DNA of 64,000 nt, from positions 124,001-188,000 of the forward strand of contig NZ_CP056047.1 in the NCBI RefSeq assembly GCF_021559775.1, in the 5' to 3' direction. A program made the translations under genes and the position numbers. Under the pieces are notes generated by a model. It worked only from the letters and a program-made list of their open reading frames with translations. It was not told the origin of the DNA and searched no databases. This stretch comes from Gillisella vitis. GTDB taxonomy: Bacteria; Pseudomonadota; Alphaproteobacteria; Rhizobiales; Rhizobiaceae. Below, piece by piece: positions 42,442 to 51,800 of the stretch; position 1 is the stretch's first letter, and each line of letters begins with the position of its first letter.

Positions 42442-44949
42442 GTGTCTGAGCCGGAATCCACGCTTTCCCTTTTGCCCTCATCCTTCGAGCATTGGTTTGC
42501 GCAGAAGGGATGGCAGCCGCGTGCGCATCAGTTGGAGCTGCTGGCGCGGGCCGAGCAGGGGGAAAGCACGCTTCTGATTGCCCCGACCGGGGCTGGCAAG
42601 ACCCTTGCCGGGTTTCTGCCGTCGCTGGTCGATCTGACCCGGCGCGGGCGAAAGCGACCGGGCGTGGCTTTTACCGGCATTCATACGCTTTACATCTCGC
42701 CGTTGAAGGCGCTGGCGGTCGATATTGAGCGTAATCTGGTCAAGCCGGTCGAGGAAATCGGCCTGTCTGTCAGCATCGAGACCCGCACCGGCGATACGCC
42801 ACAGGCCAAGCGGGCGCGCCAGAAGCTCAACCCGCCGGATATTCTGCTGACCACGCCGGAACAGCTGGCTTTGCTGATCGCCAATGGCGAAGCGTCCCGC
42901 TTTTTCCGGGATCTGCGCTATGTGATCTTCGACGAGTTGCATTCGCTTGTTACCTCCAAGCGCGGCCATCTTCTGGCGCTGGGACTGGCCCGGCTGCGGA
43001 TTTTGGCACCCGGACTTCAAACCATCGGACTGTCCGCCACCGTCGCCGATCCACCGGAGCTGCAACGGTGGCTGGTGGCGCAAAGACCGGGGGAACCGGC
43101 CTTGGCTGGGCTGGTGATGGTAGCGGGCGGGGCAAGGCCCAATATTACCATTTTGAAGACGCAGGAGCGCATTCCGTGGTCCGGCCATTCGGCCCGCTAT
43201 GCCATTCCTGACATTTATGCGGTGCTGAAACAGTTTGCGATGACGATCATTTTCGTCAACACCCGCTCCCAGGCGGAAATGCTGTTTCAGGAACTGTGGA
43301 CGGTCAATGATGACAGCTTGCCGATAGCCCTGCATCACGGCTCACTGGATGTCGGCCAGCGCCGCAAGGTGGAGGAGGCGATGGCGGCCAACCGGCTGCG
43401 TGCCGTGGTCGCCACCTCGACGCTGGATCTCGGCATCGACTGGGGCGAGGTCGATCTTGTCATCCATGTTGGCGCGCCGAAGGGCGCTAGCCGATTAGCG
43501 CAGAGGATTGGCCGGGCCAATCACCGCATGGATGAGCCGAGCCGCGCCATTCTGGTTCCCGCCAACCGCTTCGAGGTGATGGAATGCCAGGCGGCGCTGG
43601 ATGCCAACTACCTCGGTGCGCAGGACACCCAGTCGGTGGGTGAAGGCCCTCTGGATGTGCTGGCCCAGCATGTGTTGGGCATGGCCTGTGCCGCACCCTT
43701 CGACACGGAGGCACTTTACAATGAAGTAACGTCGGCCATGCCTTACGCATCACTGCCGCGAGACACGTTCGGGCGGATTGTCGATTTCGTCGCCACCGGC
43801 GGCTATGCATTGAAGACCTATGACCGCTATGCCCGCATTCGCAAGACGTCAGAAGGGCGCTGGCGGATTTCCAATCCGGCGGTGGCGCAGCAATATCGGC
43901 TCAATCTCGGCACGATTGTCGAAGAGCCGATGCTGAATGTCCGGCTCGTCAAGCGCAATCATCTCGGCTCCATCGGGCGAGGCGGCATGACCCTTGGCAA
44001 GGTGGAGGAGTATTTCGTCGAGCAATTGGCGCAAGGCGACACATTCCTGTTTTCCGGCAAGGTCTTGCGGTTTGAAGGTCTGCGCGAAAGCGAATGCCTG
44101 GTGTCCAATGCTTTTTCGCAGGACCCGAAAATTCCGGCCTATGCGGGCGGAAAATTTCCGCTCTCCACCTATCTTGCCGATCAGGTGCGGGCCATGCTGG
44201 ACGATCCTGCCCGCCGCGCCAGCCTGCCGGATCAGGTGCGTGACTGGCTGGACATCCAGAAAGCCAAATCCGTGCTGCCGAAGCGAGGCGACCTGCTGGT
44301 CGAGACTTTCCCACGCGGCAAGCGCTTCTACATGGTGCTTTATCCGTTCGAGGGACGGCTGGCCCATCAGACGCTGGGCATGCTGCTGACGCGGCGGCTG
44401 GAACGGTGGCGGGCCAAGCCGCTTGGCTTTGTGGCGACAGATTACGCCCTGGCGATCTGGGGGCTGGAGGATCTCAGCTGGATGGTGTCCACGGGCAAGC
44501 TTTCGCTAGCTGACCTGTTTGAGGAAGACATGCTGGGCGACGATCTGGAGGCCTGGTTGGACTCCTCTTATATGCTGAAGCGAACCTTCCGCACCTGCGC
44601 GGTGATTGCCGGGCTGATTGAAAAGCGCCATCCCGGCAAGGAAAAATCCGGCAGGCAGGTGACGGTTTCCGCGGACCTGATCTATGATGTGCTGCGCGCC
44701 CATGAGCCTGATCATATCCTGTTGCAGGCAACCCGCGCCGATGCGGCAAACGGTCTTTTGGACATTGCCCGGCTTGGCGATATGCTAAAGCGAATCAACG
44801 GCCATATTCTTCACAAGGCACTGGACCATGTCTCGCCGCTGGCCGTGCCGGTCATGCTGGAGATCGGTCGGGAAACGGTGGTCGGCGAAGCCCAGGAAGA
44901 TGTGCTGGCGGAAGCGGCGGAAGATCTCATTGCCGAAGCGATGGGATAA
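42442..44949 (+). CDS. Ligase-associated DNA damage response DEXH-box helicase (Lhr-like)
   Basis: ATP-driven DNA helicase of 835 residues, of the Lhr-like type linked to bacterial LADD repair clusters. It starts with GTG at 42442. Motif I is IAPTGAGKTLAGFLPSL near residue 45, motif II is VIFDELHSL near 160, motif III GLSATVADP, motif IV NTRSQAEMLF, motif V ATSTLDLGIDWGEVDL and motif VI QRIGRANHRMD. The extended C-terminal half carries KRNHLGSIGRGGMTLGKVEE and similar Lhr-core features. It is followed by PdeM, which overlaps or abuts it. The partner ligase and exonuclease genes are not next to it in this window. Confidence 0.9.
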   Translation: MSEPESTLSLLPSSFEHWFAQKGWQPRAHQLELLARAEQGESTLLIAPTGAGKTLAGFLPSLVDLTRRGRKRPGVAFTGIHTLYISPLKALAVDIERNLVKPVEEIGLSVSIETRTGDTPQAKRARQKLNPPDILLTTPEQLALLIANGEASRFFRDLRYVIFDELHSLVTSKRGHLLALGLARLRILAPGLQTIGLSATVADPPELQRWLVAQRPGEPALAGLVMVAGGARPNITILKTQERIPWSGHSARYAIPDIYAVLKQFAMTIIFVNTRSQAEMLFQELWTVNDDSLPIALHHGSLDVGQRRKVEEAMAANRLRAVVATSTLDLGIDWGEVDLVIHVGAPKGASRLAQRIGRANHRMDEPSRAILVPANRFEVMECQAALDANYLGAQDTQSVGEGPLDVLAQHVLGMACAAPFDTEALYNEVTSAMPYASLPRDTFGRIVDFVATGGYALKTYDRYARIRKTSEGRWRISNPAVAQQYRLNLGTIVEEPMLNVRLVKRNHLGSIGRGGMTLGKVEEYFVEQLAQGDTFLFSGKVLRFEGLRESECLVSNAFSQDPKIPAYAGGKFPLSTYLADQVRAMLDDPARRASLPDQVRDWLDIQKAKSVLPKRGDLLVETFPRGKRFYMVLYPFEGRLAHQTLGMLLTRRLERWRAKPLGFVATDYALAIWGLEDLSWMVSTGKLSLADLFEEDMLGDDLEAWLDSSYMLKRTFRTCAVIAGLIEKRHPGKEKSGRQVTVSADLIYDVLRAHEPDHILLQATRADAANGLLDIARLGDMLKRINGHILHKALDHVSPLAVPVMLEIGRETVVGEAQEDVLAEAAEDLIAEAMG

Positions 44950-44950
44950 G

Positions 44951-45709
44951 ATGGAATGGTCAGGACATGACGGGCCAGATATGATTGGATTGACGACGGC
45001 TTCTATAATGCGCCCGGAGAAGACGGACCTCAGCGCCGAGATCGAGATCTGCGGTGTTGAGGCCATCTGTGACCTGTCCGGCACGCTGTATCTGCCAGCA
45101 TTGCGATTGCTCGTCGTCTCCGACCTGCATTTGGAAAAGGGCGCGGCCTTTGCGCGGCGTGGCCAGCTTCTGCCGCCCTACGATACCGTTGCGACATTGA
45201 AAAAACTGCAAGCGGTGATTGCCCGTTTCGATCCGGCCATCGTCGTCAGCCTGGGTGATACGTTTCATGACCGGCTGGGGTCTGCCCTGATGCCGGAACC
45301 CTTCCGGCAGACACTTGAGCAGATGTCACGAGGCCGCGAATGGATCTGGATTACCGGCAACCATGATCCTGATGGGGTCGAAAACCTGGCGGGCATGGTG
45401 GCCGATGAAATTTCCTATGGCGGATTGGTGTTTCGCCATGAACCGCAAATCGGTGAAAGCGCCAGAGGCGAGATTGCCGGCCATCTTCATCCATCAGCCA
45501 CCGTGCGCCGGCGGGAGAAATCCGTGCGTCGCGCCTGTTTTGCCGCCGATGGCGACCGGCTGATCATGCCGGCTTTCGGGGTGACGACGGGCGGGCTGGA
45601 TTTAAAGCACAAGGCGTTCACAGGGCTTTTCGCAAGGGAGGCGCTGGTCGCGCATCTTCTGGGCCGGGAGCGGATCTATTCGGTGCGCTTCAACGGCCTG
45701 TTCGCCTGA
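44951..45709 (+). CDS. pdeM: Ligase-associated DNA damage response endonuclease PdeM
   Basis: Metallophosphoesterase of 252 residues, predicted nuclease of LADD repair loci. Metal-binding motifs are VVSDLHLEKGAAFARRG, SLGDTFHDR, ITGNHDPDGVENLAGM, and GEIAGHLHPSATVRRREKSV. The later IMPAFGVTTGGLDLKH is typical of PdeM. ATG 44951 begins one base after the helicase stop region; ATG 44981 is a second option, and I cannot decide between them from the ribosome sites. It converges on the kinase gene, with 17 bases between stops. Confidence 0.87.
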   Translation: MEWSGHDGPDMIGLTTASIMRPEKTDLSAEIEICGVEAICDLSGTLYLPALRLLVVSDLHLEKGAAFARRGQLLPPYDTVATLKKLQAVIARFDPAIVVSLGDTFHDRLGSALMPEPFRQTLEQMSRGREWIWITGNHDPDGVENLAGMVADEISYGGLVFRHEPQIGESARGEIAGHLHPSATVRRREKSVRRACFAADGDRLIMPAFGVTTGGLDLKHKAFTGLFAREALVAHLLGRERIYSVRFNGLFA

Positions 45710-45726
45710 AAACCTATAAATGTAAG

Positions 45727-47139
45727 TTATTGGTTACTTTGATGCGCCATCTCCCGCACGCGCACCACCGTGACCGTGCACGGCGCTTTCGAGGCAACTT
45801 CCGCCGATACGCTGCCGAGCAGAGCGCGCTTTGGTGAATTGGCGCGGGCGCCCATGACGATATGGTCGACACTGTTGTCGCGGGCATAATCCAGGATGGC
45901 ATTGGCGGGTGAGGTGCTTTCCAGCACATGGCAGGTAATTTGCGGCTGGTCCTTCAACGGCGCTGCCCATTGCCGCAGCTTGCCAAGGCGGGCGACATGC
46001 TTGTTATTGCCCTCGTCGTCCAGGTCGTTGTCGAGGTTGAGCCGGGCGATTTTCAAAATATTCAGGCAAGCAAGCCGCGTGCCGGGCGAGCGCGCCATGA
46101 TGCGCGACACCGTCAGCCGCATGGCTTCCGTCAGTTCCGTCGAGGTTTCGCCAAGATCGAGGGCAACGACGATGATCGGTGCATTGGCCAGGGCCGCCGT
46201 GGCGGTTTGCGGCTTGAGCAATTCGATCGGGTCGGGGTTGAAGCGGCGTTTCAAAACCGCCGCCAGTCCGTCCTGCTTCAGCTTGTCAGCCCGCGCCGTC
46301 AGGGCAACGGCAGGCAGGTCCTTCAGGTCCAGCGCCAGTTGGGCTGCGGTCGGCGTCCTCCTTGCCGGGTTCACCTCCAGGCAGCGCAGGATAACTTCCT
46401 GGAATGCGGGAGATATTGAAGGGTTAAGCGCTCTTGGCGGCACCGGATCGCGCCACAGCCGACGCTTCAATCCCTTCAGCCGCTGCGGATCGCCAAAGGG
46501 GCGTTTTCCGGTGGAAAAGAAATACATCAGCACGCCCAGTGCAAACAGGTCGGAGCGAAAATCCGAGCGAATGCCCAGGATCTGTTCGGGCGCCATATAG
46601 GGTGCGGTGCCATAGGGCAGGCGAAATTCCTCGTTCACCAGATCCGGCAGATCCAGATGGCGCGCCAGGCCGAAATCCACCAGCACTGCCTCGCCACTGT
46701 CACGAAACAGGATATTCGAGGGCTTGATGTCGAGATGAACCACATGCTGGCGATGCAGGTCGGCAAGCGCCGTGGCGATCCGCTCACCCATCCTTACCAC
46801 TTCTTCTGCGCTGAGCGGCAGGCTGTCCAGCAATGGATAAAGCGATTTGCCCGGCAATCGTTCAAACACCATGTAAGGCAGATGGGTGAAATCGCCATTG
46901 GCAACAAAACGAGGCACATGCGGGCCGGAAATGCGCGGCAGGATCATCTGCTCCATTTCAAAGCCGACAATCATCGCCGGGTCGATGCCGCCGCCCATTT
47001 CCGGTACTTTCATCAGCAGCGGGAAAAAATAATCCGGGTGGGTCACGGCATAAAGCCGGGCCATGCCGCCCTTATGCGCTTGCTCCACCACGGTGAAACC
47101 ATCGATCACGCTGCCCGGTTCAAGGCGGTTGCGGGCCAT
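45727..47139 (-). CDS. Serine/threonine protein kinase fused to a universal stress domain
   Basis: A soluble 470-residue fusion. MARNRLEPGSVIDGFTV at 47139 follows GGGGACG. Residues ~12-265 form a Hanks-type kinase with a degenerate Gly loop (AHKGGMARLY), the Lys in LMKVPE, VVHLDIKPSNILF near residue 133 (catalytic Asp, Lys and Asn kept, but HRD is HLD, a non-RD form), VDFGLAR and YMAPEQILGIRSDFRSD. Residues ~315-470 are a universal stress (Usp) domain (IIVVALDLGE...; VDHIVMGARANSP; APCTVTVVRV). The kinase is likely active without loop phosphorylation. Its start lies one base past the stop of the phosphoesterase gene, so the two are coupled. Confidence 0.9.
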   Translation of the reverse strand: MARNRLEPGSVIDGFTVVEQAHKGGMARLYAVTHPDYFFPLLMKVPEMGGGIDPAMIVGFEMEQMILPRISGPHVPRFVANGDFTHLPYMVFERLPGKSLYPLLDSLPLSAEEVVRMGERIATALADLHRQHVVHLDIKPSNILFRDSGEAVLVDFGLARHLDLPDLVNEEFRLPYGTAPYMAPEQILGIRSDFRSDLFALGVLMYFFSTGKRPFGDPQRLKGLKRRLWRDPVPPRALNPSISPAFQEVILRCLEVNPARRTPTAAQLALDLKDLPAVALTARADKLKQDGLAAVLKRRFNPDPIELLKPQTATAALANAPIIVVALDLGETSTELTEAMRLTVSRIMARSPGTRLACLNILKIARLNLDNDLDDEGNNKHVARLGKLRQWAAPLKDQPQITCHVLESTSPANAILDYARDNSVDHIVMGARANSPKRALLGSVSAEVASKAPCTVTVVRVREMAHQSNQ

Positions 47140-47140
47140 G

Positions 47141-47911
47141 TCATCGTCCCCTATAGAGCCGTGTGGCAAGCGTCTCAGTCAAGCCCGCCGCACGGATGGC
47201 CGCTGCCGCGCCGTCGATGTCATAGTTGACCCTGATGAAGGTCAGCGTGTTCTTTATCGTGTCGAGCAGGCCAAAGGCCGCCGCCGGATCGCCATCACGC
47301 GGCTGGCCGACCGAGCCGATCACGCCGAGCCAGCGTCGCTGCGCCAGAAGCGGAATGTCCGTTTGCGAATGGGGAACAAAGGTGGTGATCTTGCCTTGAG
47401 GTGGAGGGCCATCGGTGGTCTGACCATAGGAAGCGAGCGCATAAAGCGTCGGTCGATGGACATGGCCGCAAAAACTGAGCCGCGCCGTGCAGGCGGCAAA
47501 ATGCTGCGCCGCCGTGTCGCTGTCGGTTACATAATGAAAGGCCGAGGGAGAGGTGGCTTCGGCATGGACATAGAGCCGGTCTTCATCCCGCAGCATCATC
47601 GGTAGATTGGCCAGAAAGGTCCGCTGTTCTTCGCTCAGGACCTGCCGCGTCCAGTGAATGGCGGCGCGGGCCGTGTCATTGAGGGAAATTGCGGGATCGC
47701 TTACCGCCTGGTCGTGATTGCCCCGCACCACCAGGGCACCTTGCTGCTGCAAAGCGCGGACCTTGTCGACGCAGCGAACGGGATCGCCACCATAGCCGAC
47801 GATATCGCCGAGAATGACGATGCGTTCGGCACCGGCCTGCGCCGTCGCCTGCAAGACCGCGTCAAAGGCCTGGGCATTGCCGTGGATGTCGGACAAAAGA
47901 GCAATGCGCAT
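47141..47911 (-). CDS. Metallophosphoesterase (YfcE/ApaH-like calcineurin fold)
   Basis: A 256-residue cytosolic phosphatase. MRIALLSDIHGNAQAFDAVL holds the first metal pair, then VILGDIVGYGGDPVRCVDKV, VVRGNHDQAV, LYVHAEATSP and SFCGHVHRPTLY complete the motif set. The family includes phosphodiesterases and protein phosphatases. Because the gene is co-transcribed and translationally coupled with a Ser/Thr kinase, it may remove phosphates placed by that kinase; a nucleotide substrate is equally open. ATG 47911 is the natural start. Confidence 0.87.
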   Translation of the reverse strand: MRIALLSDIHGNAQAFDAVLQATAQAGAERIVILGDIVGYGGDPVRCVDKVRALQQQGALVVRGNHDQAVSDPAISLNDTARAAIHWTRQVLSEEQRTFLANLPMMLRDEDRLYVHAEATSPSAFHYVTDSDTAAQHFAACTARLSFCGHVHRPTLYALASYGQTTDGPPPQGKITTFVPHSQTDIPLLAQRRWLGVIGSVGQPRDGDPAAAFGLLDTIKNTLTFIRVNYDIDGAAAAIRAAGLTETLATRLYRGR

Positions 47912-48000
47912 CGACCCTCCCCTGGCATCGCATCATCAGTACGGCCAACCATAAGCAGTTTGTTGAGGCTGCACCATTGGACTGAAGGTGGGGGAACATG

Positions 48001-48032
48001 AAAAACCCCTCCAGCGCGATGCGCGGAGGGGT
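48001..48032 (-). terminator. Intrinsic terminator of the FKBP isomerase gene
   Basis: Minus strand: CACCCCTCC pairs with GGAGGGGT across a GC-rich loop and runs into TTTTT (48005-48001). It lies 28 bases past the stop of the gene at 48060. Confidence 0.82.
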
Positions 48033-48059
48033 GATCTGGTGAGGCTGTGCGCAAGTCGG

Positions 48060-48497
48060 TTAGGCAGCGCGAACGATATCGATTAATTCGACCTCGAAAA
48101 TCAGATCCTGCCCGGCCAGTGGGTGGTTGGCATCGATTGTCACCACATCGCCAGCCACATCGGTCACGGTGACAATCAGCGGCGTGCCATTGCCACTCTG
48201 GGCTTGAAGCCTTGTGCCGGGCGCCACATTGACATTGGCGGGGATCAGGTCGCGCGCCACCTGCTGAATTTTCTGCGGATCATGCGCGCCATAGGCCTCT
48301 TCCGCAGGCACCGTCACCCGCTGGCTACGCCCGACCTCCATGCCATCCACCTGCCGTTCAAGCCCCGAAATGATCTGGCCAGAGCCAATTTCGAACTGGA
48401 GCGGATCGCGGTCGCGCGAGGTATCGAATTGCGTGCCATCCGGCAGCAGGCCGGTGTAGTGGATGCGTACGGTATCGCCGTTTTTCGCTTGCGTCAT
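48060..48497 (-). CDS. FKBP-type peptidyl-prolyl isomerase, SlyD-like
   Basis: Folding helper of 145 residues. The start MTQAKNGDTVRIHYTGLLPD at 48497 gives the family length; the frame stays open upstream without conservation. DGTQFDTSRDRDPLQFEIGS and GQIISGLERQVDGMEVG form the FKBP core. The inserted flap EEAYGAHDPQKIQQVARDL and VTVTDVAGDVVTIDANHPLA, GQDLIFEVELI are the SlyD pattern. The His-rich metal-binding tail of E. coli SlyD is absent; the protein ends IVRAA. Confidence 0.92.
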   Translation of the reverse strand: MTQAKNGDTVRIHYTGLLPDGTQFDTSRDRDPLQFEIGSGQIISGLERQVDGMEVGRSQRVTVPAEEAYGAHDPQKIQQVARDLIPANVNVAPGTRLQAQSGNGTPLIVTVTDVAGDVVTIDANHPLAGQDLIFEVELIDIVRAA

Positions 48498-48861
48498 GGT
48501 AATGTCCTTTCGTCTCAAGGGAGGCACGGGTGCAATGGGCACAGCATTGCCTCCTTGAAGCTTCCTTTTCGCCAGGGCATTCCTGGGACGTCCCGGATGG
48601 CCGTAGCGGAAGCGATTCAGCCGACACACGGAAAATTCGTGAGTTGCATGACGACTATCGGAGTGTTCACACCCAAAGGTGCAAGCCTTAACAGAAGTAG
48701 GCCTGAAACGCGGCAGATCAACGGCAGCACAGTAAAAACTGGGAAAACTACAGCCCTGTGCGCCATGGATGACGCACGAAAGTTATATTTAAATATTTGT
48801 ATACTATAGATAATTCCTTAAATTGATTCCACTTTGAGGAATTATCCCGGAACGGGATTTT
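48498..48861. other. Intergenic region with a family A half-element
   Basis: No gene supported. Contains the upstream region of the FKBP gene and, next to the end of the sensor kinase gene, the palindrome at 48810-48847. The middle (48780-48830) is AT-rich. Confidence 0.55.
48810..48847. repeat. Repeat family A, first-module half copy
   Basis: GATAATTCCT (48810-48819) and AGGAATTATC (48838-48847) are perfect 10-base inverted arms around TAAATTGATTCCACTTTG. The whole aligns with the first module of the copies at 5071 and 60357. It follows the sensor kinase stop and may end its transcript. Confidence 0.65.
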
Positions 48862-51800
48862 CTATTCCGCAGCGCTGCGGCGGGGGCTGGAGACCTGGGT
48901 AATATAGGCCCGCAAAGCCGCTGGACGGACGGGCTTATGCTGGACGGCAATGCCCTGCCGTTCCGCTTCCGCCCGCACGTCGGCGGTTCGGTCAGCGGTG
49001 ATCAGCAGACCGGGTACCGGCTGACCGTAGAGCGCGCGCAGGCGCAGGATCGCGCCGATGCCGCTGCCATCTCCCAGATGATAATCGGCGATGATGACGT
49101 CCGGTGCCGCAGGATTGTCGCTGAAGGTCGTGTCGAGATCGGTGACCGAGCCTGCGGTCATCACCGCACAGCCCCAGCCGCTGATCAGCAACCGCATGCC
49201 TTCCAGAATATCCGGCTCATTGTCGATGCACAGGATGCGCAGGCCGTTCAGACTGCTCCGCAGCGCGGTCGCGGTCGCCAAATCCTCAACGGGCAACGGC
49301 GCCTTGGCGCTCTTTTCGAACGGCATGGTGACGCGAAAGCTGGTGCCTCGGCCCGGCCGGGATTCCAGCGCCACCGTCGCTTTGAGGACCCGGGCGATAC
49401 GATCGACAATCGACAGGCCCAGCCCAAGCCCGCTGGCGGTTTTGATGCCTTCATCCAGCCGGGCAAATTCCTTGAACACAGTGCGAAATTTCGATGTCGG
49501 AATGCCGATGCCCGAATCCGTTACCTGAATGATCACCTGGCCGCCACGGCGGCGCGCACCAACCAGAACCTTGCCGGAGGGCGTGTATTTGATGGCGTTG
49601 GAGACTAAATTTTGCACCAACCGACGCAGAAGGTTGGCATCGGAGCGGACGCTGAGCGTGGTCGGCAGCACCACCAGTTTCAGGTTTTTCTCCAGCGCCA
49701 TCGGCTCGAAATCGGTCCTGATCCGCTCCAGCAGGCCTTGCAGGGGGACGGTGGCAAAACGCGGCTTCATTGCGCCTGTATCCAGCCGGGACAGGTCCAG
49801 CACCGCGCCAAGAATCTGTTCGACCGATTCCAGTGCCGAATCGATATTGCGGACCAGTCCGGCATTTTCCGACTGGCCCAACCGTTCCACCAGCGCCGAG
49901 GAATAGAGCCTTGCGGCATTGAGCGGCTGGAGAATGTCGTGACCGGCGGCGGCAAAGAACCGGGTCTTGCCGATATTGGCCTCATCGGCGCTGGCGCGGG
50001 CCTCGGCAAGTGCTGTATTGACCCGCATCAGTTCTGCCGTGCGCTCGCCCACCCGCTGTTCCAGCGTTTCATTGGCCTGTTTCAAGGCTCGATCTGCTGC
50101 CACCTGCGGGGTGATGTCGGTGAAGGTTGCCACCAACCCCTTATCGGGCAAGGCGTTGCAGCGCACCTCGATGATCTGGGCACCTTCGCTCAATACCAAC
50201 TGGAAGGGTTCATCGAGATGGTGGAAATTGGCAAGAACGCCCGCTTCCTCCTTGGCCGCAATGGCGCCGCGCTCGGTCAGCCGATGGACTATCGTGCTGA
50301 GTGGCACGCCGACCTGTCCCATTTCGTCGGGCAGATCGAGAAGGCTTCGAAATCGCCGGTTCCAGATGGTCAATCGGCTGCTGCTGTCAAAGACCGCTAT
50401 GCCCTGATCCATCTGCGAGAGCGCGGTTTGCAACATGTCCTGGTTATAGTGCAGGGCCTCGCTTGCCTGGTCGAGCAGCCAGGCGGTATCGGCGGACGTA
50501 TCCTCGGCCTTTTGCAGCACCAGCGACAGGACCAGCCGGGCCGAGGCCGAGCCGATGGCGCTGCCTAGCAATTGTTCAGTGAAATGGATGAAAGCCATGT
50601 CGGCGGGGCTATCGTCTTCCAGCCGGCGACCGGCATCGCGCTCATAGCTTTTCAGCGAGCGTTCCATCCGCTCCTGACCGAGATAACGGGCAATCGCTGT
50701 CTTCAGATCGCCAATGCTGACCCGGGTTTTCCAGCCCCTGGTGGCAAATTGCGAACGTTGGTGGCGGCGCACGAATATGCCCGACTGGATACGCTCGACC
50801 GGGCGAGGGTTGCGGCTGAGACTGCCAAGCACGAAGGCCAACAGGTTGATCAGCAGGGACAGAACGGTCGCCGTCAGCAGCGGATCGGCCCCGGCGCGGC
50901 TGAAGGCATCGACACCCGGAAACAGGAAGGACAGGATATCCGGCGCCAGATCCTTATGGGCATCAAGCCCGAAGCTCGGCAAAAGCAGCGTATAGATCCA
51001 GGTGAGAAAACCAAGCGATAGGCCAAGGATTGCGCCCCGCGCATTGGCCCTGCGCCAGATAAGCCCGCCCAGCAGGCAAGGGGCAATCTGGGCAATGGCG
51101 GCAAAGGCCAGCAGACCGATGGAGGCAAGGCCCCTGTCATCGCTGGCCAGCCGGAAATAGGCATAGCCGAGCAGTAGTACCCCGAAAATCGCCAGGCGGC
51201 GAATGAGAAGCACGGTCTTGGCCAGACTTTGTGAGGCCTCAGGCCCATGCCGGAACCCGCGTCGCAGCAGAACCGGCAGGACGATGTCGTTGGAAATCAT
51301 GATGGCCAGCGCCACCGTTTCGACGATCACCATGGCAGTGGCGGCGGAAAAACCGCCGATGAAGGTGACCAGCGTGACAAATGGCAGATCATGGGTCAGC
51401 GGCAGGGAAAGCACATAGAGATCGGCATTGCCGGTGCCGTTGAAAGCCAGAAGCCCGCCAATGGCAGCTGGCAGCACGAAGAGATTGATGGCGATCAGAT
51501 AAAGCGGCAGCAGCAGTCCGGCCCGGCGCAGTTCCCGATCCGTGCGGTTTTCGACCACGCTGACATGGAACTGGCGCGGCAGCATCAATATGGCGAAGGC
51601 CGAAAGCGCAATCAACAGCAGCCAGCGGCTAAGGGGTGTCTCATAGGCCAGCGCCTCCATCACCCTCGGGCTTTCGGTGGCCGCGCGCCAGAGATCAGCC
51701 GGTCCATCGAATAGGAAGAACACCACCGTGATGCCCAGCGTGCAAAAGGCCAGCAGCTTGACCACCGATTCCATCGAGATCGCCAGGATCAACCCGTCCT

